Origin: Wuchereria bancrofti
Taxonomy: Eukaryota; Nematoda; Chromadorea; Rhabditida; Onchocercidae
Reading direction: 5' to 3'
Assembly (NCBI GenBank): GCA_005281725.1
Contig: SSBO01000007.1
Coordinates: 4,746,031-4,810,030 of the forward strand
Length of the DNA stretch: 64,000 bases
Position 1 is the stretch's first letter. Each line of letters opens with the position of its first letter. Shown here one piece after another: positions 52,858 to 64,000 of the stretch. The notes beneath the pieces were generated by a model. It saw nothing but the letters and a program-made list of their open reading frames with translations, did no database searches and was not told the origin of the DNA. Both the position numbers and the translations under genes were made by a program.

Positions 52858-53852
52858 ACTCTGTGAAGAGTCATGAGAGGTGTAGCATAAGTGGGAGGTT
52901 TTTTTGTATTTATCATACAAATACCAACAGTGAAATACCACTACTTTCATCGATTCTTTACTTATTCGGTAAAACGAGAATTGAAGCATTATATGTGTTT
53001 CGAAATTTTTGATTTAAGTTAAACCACTCGGTGATTTAACGACTCGCACCGAAGACAGTGTCAGGCGGGGAGTTTGACTGGGGCGGTACATCTGTCAAAA
53101 CGTAACGCAGGTGTCCTAAGGCTAGCTCAGAGAGGACGGAAACCTCTCGTAGAGTAAAAGGGCAAAAGCTCGCTTGATCTTGATTTCCAGTACGAATACA
53201 GACCGCGAAAGCGTGGCCTATCGATGCTTTTGAATTTTTTAGAAGAAGTGTCGGAAAAGTTATCACAGGGATAACTGGCTTGTAGCAGCCAAGCGTTCAT
53301 AGCGACGTTGCTTTTTGATCCTTCAATGTCGGCTTTTCCTATCATTACGAAGCAGAATTCGCCAAGCGTTGGATCATTCACCCACCAATAGGGAACGTGA
53401 GCTGAGTTTACACCGTCGTGAGAAGGTTAGTTTTACCCTACTGTAATATGTTGTTGCGATAGTAATCCTGCTCAGTACGAGAGGAATCGCAGGTTCAGAT
53501 ATTTGGTTCATGTGCTTGGCCATCGGCCAATGGTGCGAAGCTACCATCTGAGGGATTATGACTGAACGCCTCTAAGTCAGAATCCCACCTAGACAAGGCA
53601 ACGATAAATTTGCTCCCCAGTGTCGGGAGGCACTATTGTGTAATAGTGGTCGTGGACGTATTACAGCTAATGCCCCATTATATGGCCTTGCTATTTAATC
53701 GAATGGTTAAATGATTGCCAAAACCGGATTACTCGGTACAACGTCGGGGAGTAAGATCACATGCAGACGACTTGGTCACATGTAGATTGTTGTAAGCAGT
53801 ACAGCAGCCTCCATACTGCAATCTGTTGAGACTTATCCTTTGATTGGACGAT
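51928..53852 (+). rRNA. 28S rRNA, 3' half only; probably a decayed copy
   Basis: The sequence matches the 3' part of eukaryotic large-subunit rRNA, from the GGGTTAATATTCCCGTACC region through GGCAAATTAGATCCGTAACT, TAACTATGACTCTCTTAAGG, GGGATAACTGGCTTG and the sarcin-ricin loop AGTACGAGAGGAA to the molecule's 3' end. The first half of 28S, 5.8S and 18S are absent. Several positions I know as near-universal are changed: CTAATTCGTGACG for CTAATTAGTGACG, GTTATCACAGGG for GTTACCACAGGG, CTGAGTTTACACCG for CTGGGTTTAGACCG, and GAGAAGGTTAG lacking a base of GAGACAGGTTAG. Several, though not all, are C-to-T or G-to-A. I read it as a truncated rDNA copy that is no longer functional. An assembly fragment is the alternative. 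Confidence 0.85.
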
Positions 53853-53872
53853 TTGTTTTTTTTTTCAATTTG

Positions 53873-53914
53873 TATATATACTATAAATTAAATCATATAA
53901 TTTATAGTATATAC
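53873..53914 (+). other. A/T-rich hairpin directly after the 28S fragment
   Basis: ATATACTATAAATTA, a 7-base loop AATCATA, and TAATTTATAGTATAT form a 15-base-pair perfect stem. It follows a T-run about 20 bases downstream of the 28S 3' end. It could be a relic of an rDNA 3' processing or termination region, or simply part of the neighbouring A/T repeat. Confidence 0.6.
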
Positions 53915-54035
53915 ACATGTACATTGTGTAAAAAATAATTTATAGTATATACACACATTGTATGAAAAATAATAATTTATAGTATATACAAACATACATT
54001 GTATGAAAAATAATTTATAGTATATATATATATAT
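53898..54035 (+). repeat. 38-bp tandem repeat, about four units, then (TA)n
   Basis: TAATTTATAGTATATACA recurs at 53,898, 53,936, 53,973 and, slightly changed at its end, at 54,011, a period of 37-38 bases, with ACATTGTATGAAAAA filling each unit. The array runs into (TA)n to about 54,120. Tandem arrays after 28S are typical of rDNA intergenic spacers, so this may be spacer carried along with the 28S fragment. Confidence 0.8.
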
Positions 54036-54120
54036 TTTAATATTTACATATGTTTTAATATATATATATATTAAAAGTAATCCTTTATATTTTAATATAT
54101 TATATATATATATATATATT

Positions 54121-56379
54121 TAACACTAAAAATTATCAGAAACTTCTGGAAAATTCCTTTATTCTACTTATTGTGAAATCACTCATAGGCGGCATTACTG
54201 AGTGAGAGAGTTTTTGGCGGGGATTTGGATGTTTTGCACGTTTCTGTGTTCCCTAACTTATACATTGACATTTTTCTCTTTTGCATATTTAACTTTTACT
54301 CATCTTTTAATTGTCATTATTTAATGATTTCTTGTAATTTTTTGTTTATTTTTTTGCTATGGTAGTTATATTGTTATTTTTTTTTTATTAAATTTGATTA
54401 GTATTAATTTAGTATGTGGAAGCTTTATGCGGGGATTATAAAATGTTAGATAGATTTTACTATATCTGATTACGGTTCATTCTAGAATTATTTGAATTTC
54501 TTTTTTTTTTTGGATATTTAACATATTGATATATACTTTTTCAACATTGTTGCATATATAACGGATCCTCTCGAATTAAAATATTTTGATTTCTTCGGTT
54601 CAAAGCAACTCTGACTCAACTTGTCGAGCAATATTTCCTTTTTGTATAGAGCCCACTTGATATGTTAGAGGTGGAAGAAAGGGATCGGGAATAGGAAAAC
54701 TTCTGTCATTATGATCACAGCAGTAAGACATGCATATTACTCAGTGATATTTACTTACAACGCTTATAGCTTATAGTTAAATTTGCAGGAACTAACTGAG
54801 TAGCTAAGATTGTTTTTCTTCGTTTCTGTTGTTCCTTTGCCTATTTCTCTCTTTCACGTCATTAGTAATAAAGCATTAAAAAAACGTCAGATTTGGGTTA
54901 TTATTTTGCACTACTAATTCTCATTAAAAGGCCTGTCATTCACACATCGATAAGGGATTCTTTTTCTCCTATTAATTGCAGTCCACTGTAATATGCAAAG
55001 ATAGTTAGAAAGATGATTCTGCCAGGGATATGAAAAAGTGTCAAACGAAATTTAGTGAGTGAGATGAGGCATTTAAATCTTAACTTTCAGCTACATTGTT
55101 AAAGACTGTATATACCTATGGCCGGTGAAATAGATAATAGAAGAAAAAGAATCTGTAAACGTTGCATTTAATCACTCTGTCAGTTTCTGAGATAGCACTT
55201 CCAATGAATTAGGTCTGTGATTGATTTTGCTATCTGAGAAAGCAATGCTTGTGTCTATGCCTTCATGCATCCACTGCTACCATTGTGTAGACCTTTTTAT
55301 CCAAGCCTCTACATGCAGTCTACTTAAGGCTTGTTTTACTCCAGACTTCCTTAGCCATGGAATGGAGATTCAGAGATGGAAAGGAGTAAGAAAAATCGGA
55401 TTTTCTTTGTAGCATTTTCCTTTTTCATGCTCTTCTAAAGCTGTATTCAACTCTGAACGAATCGATCTTATAAAAGCATTTGAGACGTGTCCACAGATGT
55501 TATTTTTACTTCTATATGAATATGATGTGATGTTTGTACCTTCACGATGATCGTTTAATAATAGGTATGTCGATTATTCTTCTCCCAAGCGCTACTTCGT
55601 TAGGCTCTCTGTAGATGTAGAATGTGTTCAGATGGAAACGACAGTGTGATATTGCTGTTCTCCTAGAATTGATTATGTAATTGTCAGTCGTGCTGTATTG
55701 TTTCATAGTCTAAAGTATCAGTTTTCTACAAGGATGATGATATGAGAACAATATTACCATTTTGATTCATACCTAGAAGCTCGTGATTCTCGTGATTCTC
55801 AGTATAAGCTAACAAGCATTATGAATCATTCCTCTCCCTTTCTTGTCGTAAAGAAAGCTGACTTTTAAGATTACTTATATCGAAGTTCTTCTTACTCATT
55901 CAGTTTCACCTATCATACACTCTTCCATCTTCTCTTCTCCATTACGAAAAATATAAAGAATTTGATGAATTTACTTATATAAATTCCAATAAGAAGATTT
56001 GAACCGTTCTTCCAAATTCAAATGCTAAACTGACTGGACGGTAGCTTTAACAAAACTAGCTTGTAACATACTAGCTGCCAAAGCTTTCACTTGTCTTCTG
56101 CTGGCTTCATTCAACTTCAAATTTCACTTCACTGAATAATAATCTTAAAATGAACTTAATGAGCCAGTCTGACTTTCTTGCATGCAGTTTGCCGATTTGA
56201 AATCGGGAGAGCAGAAGATAAAAGTAATGGTGGAATGATTAAAATTTTAGGACAGGTCATCATTAATTTATGTCACGTACTCAGTGCAATTTTCGTAACT
56301 TGCAAGAGTAAACAATTTATTAGCACATAAAATTTCTTAATGATCCACCTGTTCTGCATATTTCATCAGGCAACTCGGA
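54121..56379. other. Gene-poor interval between the 28S fragment and the cysteine-rich gene
   Basis: About 2.3 kb of A+T-rich sequence with no exon chain I can support. The promoter of the cysteine-rich gene is expected in its last few hundred bases. Confidence 0.45.
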
Positions 56380-59300
56380 ATGACTCAACGCTTATTTGTT
56401 TCACTTTCATCAACAACAAAAGGAGTAACTAATTGTCAGCAAACGTTACAATTATGGATAAAAGTACTACTCACTGTATGCTTCCTACCGCTTTGTAACT
56501 CGGTGAAATGTTTGGATTGTGTGGGTAAGGACTGCATGGGGACATTTTGCGAGGGTGACTACTGCATGCTTGGGACATATGCCCCACGATGGGGCACTGT
56601 GGAATGGGGAGAGCCACGTACTGTTAAAGGTTGCGTAAGTGGACGAATGTTGGAGAAAAATATTAGAAGTCACTGCGAGACTGCCGATGAAAATGGCGAG
56701 GTTTGGTTTCTTTTCATTCTCATTTAATTATTCATAACGTAAATGACTGAATTGCAACTTTGAAAGAACTAAGCCAAAGCATGAAAGCACTGATAATAAA
56801 CGACATCATTTAATCATGTTTTCAGATTAGTAAAATATTTGTTCAGCAACTACACCTCAAGAAATTATCATCCTTCCATGATAGAAAACACAAAAGTTGA
56901 AGAAATTAAAATAAAACAACCTTCACTTGTTTATCTTTGTTATAAATCTGAAGAAATCCCCTTTCACAATTTCATTTAAAACATTAAAATAACTTGCTCA
57001 CTTTTTTTTTCCTTTTTTAAACAAATGCGAACAATTTTTGCAGACATTGAATAATGAATAATTAGTTTGTATTTTACATTTTAATATCACCAAAAGGAGT
57101 GGTACTGATATATAAAATGAGATTAAGAAAATATTGTAAAGCCCAATAGTAAATTGTTGTAAAAACATTGGGACTTATTTTTATAGGTTAGTCCATTTTT
57201 GAAAACTTGCAATTAGCCGTTAGCAGTGCTTAGAATGCTTAGGAATTCAATGCAAGTCATTTTGTTCTCAACGGAACTTCACATCTTTAATATGACGAAT
57301 TATAATAAGCAAAATAAATTGGAAAAGAGATGACCAGTCCGGTTGACTTTTCCAATTTGTAAAAAATAAATGTTGCGAATCACATGGAGCAAAAAAATGA
57401 AGCAGAAATTTCTGACTGTGAAATATTCAAAGCTTTCAAATATCTAAAGAAGATGAGCCATTATTAGGTACTTTACAGGAACCGTTTACTTGCTTCTGTG
57501 ACAGAGACTACTGCAACAACGACAAGGCGATCAGACGATTGGAGATCTCACCGGTAGCACTCATCACATGCGTGTGCAAAGGAGCTCATTGTGAGAGTAA
57601 AACCTGCACCGGTGAGATGTGCTCTTACGTCATCAACCATCGTACTAAAAAGTCTGAACAGGTCATTCTCTTTCTTCTACCAGTTTAGAATCTCAAGAAC
57701 GGCAGAGTTTAAAACTGAAAACAAATACGAGAGACGAGTTAAATTATGTATATTAAAATTTAGACAGAAAATTAATTTAACTTGTCTTTCATATTTTAGT
57801 CCGGAAAAATGAAAAATTGAATTAAAATAATACAACAATTTGTTTGAGCAGAAATTTCGAATTATTGGTTTTTAAGAAAGCTGAGCAATTTTTAAAAATT
57901 TTTATGTTCATTCCACAGAAAAGATATAAGTTCCCGAAAGTGGGTATTATATCGGAATGCTTAAGTTGTAGACAGCGCCGCGTAAAAATTCCATCAGTTG
58001 GACCAAACTTCGAAGAATGATAGCCGGGGGAATATTCTTACTGCTTTTGAAGAGTGAAATTCACGGAAATGTAAAAGGTTATTTAGGGGTGTGTGAATAG
58101 CTCAGTGCCGTTGATCGAGAGGAGGTCAGCAGGTTCTTGCATGATTCCACCTATTACCGGTGCTATGCATCACACGGTTTCCAAGGATCCACATGAATTA
58201 CTAGCAACGGAATCATGTGTATGCATGACTGATTATTGTAATAGTGAAAAACCGGAAATTATACAACCAGAAAAAATGAAGTGCCAGACATTCGTTACAC
58301 TGGAAGCAATGGGAACGAAGGTAATAGTTCTGTAAATAATCGGAGTTATTTTATAAGAACTTGCTTTCTTACTTAACAGTTTAAAAAAGTGGTAATCGGA
58401 ATAGTGACAAAGTTTTCCATCCAACAAGTTCGGGAGTTCGGATCTCTTCATTTCTTCGAGGCTTCTAAGAGACATGGGCCATATTATGCTTGAACACTAC
58501 CTTGCTATTGTTCTTGCTACCTTCTAGTCTGATATTCAGCGTATCTCTAACTTTAATGTGTTCAATCCATAAAAACAAGACGGTGAGTCCAAGCGAGTTG
58601 AATTTCTGAATTCATTGCATTGGAAATAAAACATTTTTCAGTCAATAAATTGTCGTTGAAGCACCTCCATATAAGAGATATCACTCCATTAATTAACATA
58701 GTTTCGTAGGTGTCATCACGAAATACAACGTGTATCGGTGAATTTTGTTTCAAAGCTTCTATCAAAAGTAAGCTTGGCCATATGACGGAATATAAAACGA
58801 TGGGTTGTGCCTCATTTCTCGAGGAAGCCGAACTTGCTGAAGAAATGCAACCGACAGGTTGTGCACGATTCCAATCTGAAAAAGTGGAAGTTGAGTCTTG
58901 TTTTCAGGTAATTTACCTGTTTTATATATAGTTACTGTTAATCAACATAACACACAGGATAATGCATCGATGAGTAGTTTTGGTAACTTACTCATACTTA
59001 CTTAAAGCTTTTGAGTGTTATCAGCTTTCAGTGCCATTACTTCATAATATTCCTTGTCAACAAGTGCAATTTAGACTAACGACAGGAAAGCAATAGGAAG
59101 AGCTCGAGCAAATCAGGAAACCGTTTTAACCAGAGGGAAAAGTAAAGAACCAAAATACAGGAAAATAATGAAGTAAATTTACATCAAATTTCTCTTTTTC
59201 CAAAATATAAATTGTTACTGTATGAACAAATGTTTTTTTTAATATTTTTTTTAATTTTAATATTTTAGAAAACCGCCTAGAATGGAGGTAGATTATGAGG

Positions 59301-61077
59301 ATGACGATAAAGAAGGGGAAGAAAAAGAGGAGGACAAGGAAGAAGAGGAGAAAGAGTCGAGAAAAAAACAAAAAGCTACAAGTAAAAATGTTTTTCAAGT
59401 CTTTTCTAAGATAATTAGAATCTATTTAACGGATCCAACACAGAAAGTTCATTTACAAAGAAGTTGATGAAACAGCATCAAAATCTTTTTATATCAATTT
59501 CAAAAACTGCTAAAATTGTTTTAGCTACAGAATATGCAGTTTTTTCCTTCCTTCCAATATCCTGCCTAATCTAAGTTCTAGCTTATTAATAATATAACAA
59601 TTTTGTGACTCTACTTCCTCATATCAATTCTCAGCTGTCTGATTTCAATGAAACGTCATCAACAATAAGGAAGGAAAGGAATCGGAGAGACATGACAAAA
59701 TTTGATGGATTTTTAGCTTTATTAAACGATGATACAGCTTCCAGGGTAAAATTCGAAGTGCCTGTTTCGAAGTACGGCAATATCTGGAATTTTTAGATTT
59801 TTGAAGCATTGGAGTATCAAAGCCCAAAAATGCAGCATGGTTTTTCTAGAAAACTTTAGTCAAGATTTCGACTTTGTATTTCCTCGAGCATACTCGAAGC
59901 TCAATCCCGAACGTTAAGACTCCAAGTCTTTCCGATTATCTTATTTTGATAGGATCTAAGGAAGCGAATAAATGCACCTGGCTTTTCCAAAAACCGGCCA
60001 ACATCTAGAGAAACTTCTAGCAAATAGTACGAGTAAATGCTTGAACTATTTAGCACAAAGTTCTACGATTTTTGACTTATTTGCATAAGAATTCCCAGCT
60101 ACCAAAGGATTTGGTGATCCGGACTGTAAAAGAATAACTTTTAAAAGATTTAGTGACCCGGGTTGTAGAAGTAAAAGAATAACTGCACTTATGTCTCTGA
60201 CTGGAGGAAAACAAAGGACAATTTCTGGAAAACTATGTAAAAATTTTCAAGAGCGGAGCTGAATAGTTTCCTATAAATCAGTTAACTCCGTTGTGTTCTA
60301 TTTACAATATTCATTGTAAATACTCAATATAAGTAACGATATAACTATTCAGGTCAAGACCGGAATAAAGGAAGAGGAAGAGAGGACAAGAAGGAAGAAG
60401 AAATTGAAAATGGAAAATATGAGAAGGGAAAAAACAAAGGAAGCGCAGGGAATGAAGATGAGGAGGAGGAGGAGGAAGACGACGAAGAGAGGGAGGATGA
60501 GGAGGAGGGAAAGGAGGAGGAAGAAGAGGATGAGAAAGAAAGTGATGAACAAAATGAAAGAAAGATTAAAAATAACAAAGAGGAGGTAGAAGTGTTGTTA
60601 GATACACTTTTTTCTTTTCCATTTTTCATCAATCGGATGGTTGATGTTGACGTTAATTTCATTTTTCATCAATAATACTGATGTTAGTTTAGACTGGAAG
60701 AGAGTCGGTAGAGGATCTAATTTGACCTGATTTACTGATCGATCAGCATTTTATTTCTATTATTATATTTCTAATCCGCACAAAATAAGACCTTTTAAAA
60801 TAAGCTCAAGAAAGGAAAATATCTCATATTCTGGCTGATATTTCCTTGATTAAGCACCATTACATTCTTTTAATAATTCATACATTTCTAGACGACAACA
60901 ACAATTTTCATATTCGAGAAGCCAACAGAACCACCGATTCCGGATGATTCCAATATAACACTGATAACGGTATTCATTTTACTTATGGTACTGATAGTAA
61001 TGTCTGGTGCGGTATGGAAGCTTCAATTACATAAGCGATTATTTCGCGCAAACTACGACACTGTAGCGGGTGGTTAA
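56380..61077 (+). CDS. Type I membrane protein with three ET/Ly6-like cysteine modules
   Basis: Seven exons join in phase: 56380-56700, 57479-57661, 57919-57964, 58106-58320, 58710-58907, 59635-59745 and 60892-61077 (TAA), about 419 residues. A hydrophobic stretch LWIKVLLTVCFLPLC ends before the first cysteine module, fitting a signal peptide. Module 1 starts VKCLDCVGKDC and closes CFCDRDYCN; module 2 starts CVCKGAHC and closes CVCMTDYCN; module 3 has CIGEFC and GCASF but ends CFQLSDFN, so the closing cysteines are lost. After an acidic/basic linker comes FEKPTEPPIPDDSNIT, then a membrane span (LITVFILLMVLIVMSGAV) and a short cytosolic tail. The CxC-xxxx-CN closing motif and spacing recall the nematode ET module and, more loosely, Ly6/uPAR three-finger domains. 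Partner and role are unknown. AATAAA lies at 61,126-61,131. Confidence 0.7.
59269..59398 (+). repeat. Purine-rich low-complexity tract in an intron (acidic frame)
   Basis: A GA-rich run reads in one frame as a Glu/Asp/Lys string (EEKEEDKEEEEKE) and is preceded by a good acceptor (TTTTAG). Neither the entry nor the usual exit phase fits the flanking exons, and in the phase offered by exon 58710-58907 it stops after three codons. I treat it as intronic low-complexity DNA rather than an exon. Confidence 0.55.
60353..60585 (+). repeat. Second purine-rich tract in an intron (acidic or basic frame)
   Basis: About 230 bases of GAG/GAA/AGG-rich sequence between a TTCAG acceptor-like site and a GAGGAG|GTAGAA donor-like site. 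One frame reads as poly-Glu/Asp, another as poly-Arg/Lys, and both are open. The acidic frame leaves in phase with the last exon but cannot be entered in phase from exon 59635-59745; without it those two exons join perfectly. It is more likely intronic, though an unlocated extra exon could bring it into use. Confidence 0.5.
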
Positions 61078-61350
61078 TTTGTTCTGTTAATTCATTTCAT
61101 TCTATTTAGGCTTTTCACTTGAAGTAATAAATGACACTTTTTTTTGTCAAATAAAATGGTTGTAGCAAACTGATTAGGGGAGGATTTTGATTCTGCTTCA
61201 ATTCCATAATCTTCCTTTAAATCTAAACTTCTATGAACCTGATGACATTTTCTGATGCTTGATATCACCATTTACGTATTATCTTCATTTAATTGTTTTA
61301 TGAAATGTAATCTTGTGCTGGGGTTTATAAATAAAATGACGGATAATTCA

Positions 61351-61390
61351 GATAAATCAGAAGATATATAGATAAATCAGAAGATATATA
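61351..61390 (+). repeat. 20-base tandem duplication
   Basis: GATAAATCAGAAGATATATA occurs twice in a row. Confidence 0.9.
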
Positions 61391-61392
61391 AT

Positions 61393-61799
61393 TATTAATT
61401 TGAAGCAATATCTTTTAAAGTAGATTATTTATAATAATATTTCACAAATAAATTGTCCTGAATTATCGTATTCTCCATTGTTTATAAATCATTTGTAATA
61501 CTTAGCAATAACGCTACTTCTACATATAATATAGCTATTGATGTATGAATATTCCTAAAACAAACAACCGCATTCCCCTGCTTATGATTTTTTTCTACTT
61601 TTCATTTTTAAATCAATTGAGCCAAACTGAGAAAAATATAAATGTCGATACTATTTTTTTATGTTTTGATTGAGCCGCTTTTACGGTGCTTGTTATCATG
61701 TAGTTTATATAATTGTTAATTTGAAGCAATATCGTTTAAAGTAGATTATTTATAATAATATTTCACAAATAAATTGTCCTGAATTATCGTATTCTCCAT
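61393..61799 (+). repeat. Pair of 86-88-base direct repeats, 320 bases apart
   Basis: The segment at about 61,393-61,479, starting TTAATTTGAAGCAATATC, recurs at about 61,714-61,799 with one internal difference (ATCTTTTAAA against ATCGTTTAAA). Both end at TATTCTCCAT. No terminal inverted repeats, target duplications or coding sequence are evident. Confidence 0.88.
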
Positions 61800-62410
61800 G
61801 TCAGTTTGCAGAAAAATGAATCCGATTTCCAATTAAAACATAGAAAATTTTCAGAAAAAAAAAAATTTTTCGATTATATCCCATATTCTGAACTTTTTTA
61901 ACTTTTCAAATCCCATATTTTGTTGCGAATTCACAAAAAAAATTAGATACTGCCAATAAATTTTCATAAACTGTCACTGAATTTTGAAATCAAACTGATA
62001 AAATATTTTTAATGGGTTTTAATTTTTTTTTAAATAGCTGATCAACATTACAATGTTAACTTTTTCGAAGCTAACATGTTAAGTTTCTTTTCTAAAATCT
62101 ACTGTTGTAATTCTAGAAATAGGCTACTTGAAAGGTTTAAGTTTAATTGATATTGTAAAATGACGTTTACTTCCTGAAAAAATGTAATTAAAATGATAAG
62201 TGATTTTCAACTTTAAAGCCTTATTATCATTTCGACGTCAAAATCTTTGTAAGACTTACTGCTTAAACTACAAAAGTGATGTTAATTACAAAATTAAAGT
62301 ATTTTTAATTATTTGTCAGCAGAAAATTGAACTGAAAATTATTAAATCTGTCAGTGAACCTTTATTTTATCAGTGACCAACATTTTAATGGTAAATTTTT
62401 TTAAACTCTA

Positions 62411-62510
62411 TTGTTGTAATAACTAAAAGGATGCTACCTGTAAAATTGCAGTTTAAACTTTATTGTTGTAATAACTAAAAAGATGTTACCTGTAAAATTT
62501 CAGTCATTTT
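62411..62510 (+). repeat. Tandem duplication, about 50 bases
   Basis: ATTGTTGTAATAACTAAAAG and the following bases to CTGTAAAATT(G/T)CAG occur twice back to back with three or four differences. A weaker relative is seen near 62,101. Confidence 0.85.
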
Positions 62511-64000
62511 CAATTGATATTACCAAACAAAGTTAATTTGCAGATATAGCAAATTTTATCACTACATTCACAACAAAAAATGAATTATATCTGATATGTT
62601 AATTTTAAGTGAACATAATCTCACCCAATTTTATATTGTCAGATTCACTTGTGTCACAATAACTAATTAACATCACGTATCATGAATGCAGTAAAATGAA
62701 CAAATAAGTTGTCCATAGGTTCCAAATTAACCTTGTTCCACACGAATAAAAATTGAAATATTCGACTTCTTGCGATCAACAAGAAATCTGAAACTGGAAC
62801 GAAAAATTCTGTTAAAGTAATAACAAAGAAAAAAAACTTCTCATGCTGAAATCTAAGGTTGCATAATGTAATTCGCAATCACGAAGGAATCGCATGAAAC
62901 AGTTTTATTTATTTATTTATTATTTTTTTTGAAATCTAAGGTTGCATAATTTGCTAAGTGAAGATGAGGTCCATACCAAATTTTATTGTAATCAAATTGT
63001 TTAATTCAAATAATGAGCAAGGAATTTACTATCTGAGCCGTCAGGAACGATAATGGCTATTTCCCTACGTTAACGCACTCACAGAGACTAGGGCCAAAAC
63101 CAACTAGTTTTCAATAATTTCATCATTCACACTTCTATGTCTTTCTATTTCTAAACACGGCGTTCTTTCTTCCTTAATTTTTTAATTTCTGTTATAATTG
63201 CAAACGACTCAAACTATTTCTGCTTTAAAACCTTTGGAACAATTCTTTAGAAAATTAAATTCTTTTAAGTGAAAGCTTTTAAAGAATATTATTCAAAAAT
63301 TATCGGAAAAAAGCAAATTATAATAATTATGTAGAAATTAAGCTGCATTAATCCACAAGACTAGAGACTGTCTTAATTGAATATTCTTTAAAGAAATATA
63401 AAACTATTTCAAACCGTATCTCATGTAGTCATTCAACCAACATTCATCGTCCAGTTTGTTTAGAAATTTTCAATTGTTAACGGAGTATGTGCGTTGCTTA
63501 ATACATTGAAAATTACTTCCTTGTTCTAAACAAATCTACTTGCAAATATTGTAAAGGTTTTCTAAATTAAGTCATTCTTATCAGCTGATAGGAAACTTAG
63601 GGATTTAAATGAATCAAATTAAACGAGTGTGAGAGCAGCCAAATTGTAGCTTGCTGGTGCCAAAGAAGAACTAACATAGATAAAGGATTAAATTCTCACA
63701 TAGTTGGCATCAGCATACAGCAAATGCATGATTACAGTGAATAGTTGTCTATCAGATGACTTTTACTTTTTAGCAGTAAGAAATGGATTTTAATACCTGT
63801 CAATTTTTCTTCCTCTTCTCATAATCATAGACTTTCAAGTTCAGCATACTGTTGCTATAGTATTGTGGTTGTTAGCGAATAAAGCCGTTACAACAGACTA
63901 TTTCTCGGCACATTCGTCTATACCAACTCCAAACCACAACCGAGAAAGGTTTCCTAACAAATACCTACGACTTTTTGACAAAAATCATCACTTTTATCCG

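Larger units (their letters stand above)
61078..64000. other. Gene-free A+T-rich tail with duplications
   Basis: No coding signal is seen in the last 2.9 kb. The interval carries three sets of local duplications (listed separately) and a short (TTTA)n near 62,905. Confidence 0.5.

Noticed and set aside
51991..53381. Several open frames within 52.0-53.4 kb on the minus strand
   Set aside because: They are antisense to 28S rRNA sequence; higher G+C makes stops rarer there.
60354..60662. Minus-strand poly-serine/phenylalanine frame
   Set aside because: It is the antisense reading of the GA-rich low-complexity tract and has no other support.
1..64000. tRNA genes, spliced-leader RNA genes, CRISPR arrays, prokaryotic operons
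   Set aside because: I looked for T-arm-like GTTCRA motifs in clover-leaf context and for a spliced-leader exon and found none I could support; repeats present are micro- or minisatellites, not spacer-repeat arrays; gene structure is eukaryotic.

Overview
The window is a piece of an A+T-rich animal nuclear genome, most likely a nematode and plausibly a filarial or other spirurid worm. The genes are split into many small exons with short T-rich introns (GT...TTTCAG type). Their content points the same way: a sperm DC-STAMP/RING protein of the SPE-42/SPE-49 kind, and a cysteine-rich protein built of repeats resembling the nematode ET module. Close same-strand gene spacing and A/T-rich spacers also fit. 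The species assignment is inference. The gene models below were rebuilt by hand from reading frame, splice sites and intron phase.

Layout. 1-21,000: about 21 kb without any gene I can defend (microsatellites, poly-T runs, one long ORF of doubtful status). 21,026-39,507, minus strand: a same-strand array that may be an operon. In transcription order it holds an ANKRD11/ANKRD12-like ankyrin-repeat chromatin cofactor (39,507-29,953), a candidate 72-residue gene (29,795-29,376), a duplicated and broken copy of that interval (28,431-28,964), an EMC8/9 subunit of the ER membrane protein complex (28,261-26,783), an unassigned coding-like stretch (26,420-25,742), and a DC-STAMP-domain plus C4C4-RING membrane protein (25,741-21,026). 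41,457-45,156 minus: sorting nexin 27 (PDZ-PX-FERM). 45,496-46,203 plus: a small two-LIM-domain protein, divergent from snx-27. 47,339-46,480 minus: nucleoside diphosphate kinase, tail-to-tail with the LIM gene. 51,928-53,852 plus: an isolated 3' half of 28S rRNA, 5'-truncated and carrying changes at near-universal positions, followed by a hairpin and a 38-bp tandem repeat. 56,380-61,077 plus: a type I membrane protein with three ET/Ly6-like cysteine modules. 61-64 kb: gene-free, with several dispersed and tandem duplications.

The recognised genes are mostly housekeeping or membrane-traffic functions (ER membrane insertion, endosome-to-surface recycling, nucleotide metabolism) plus one gene of a sperm-fertilisation family. 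The less ordinary features are the duplication at the tail of the ANKRD gene with its candidate micro-gene, the decayed 28S fragment, a likely GC-AG intron in the DC-STAMP gene, and two purine-rich reading frames inside introns of the ET-module gene that could be mistaken for exons.
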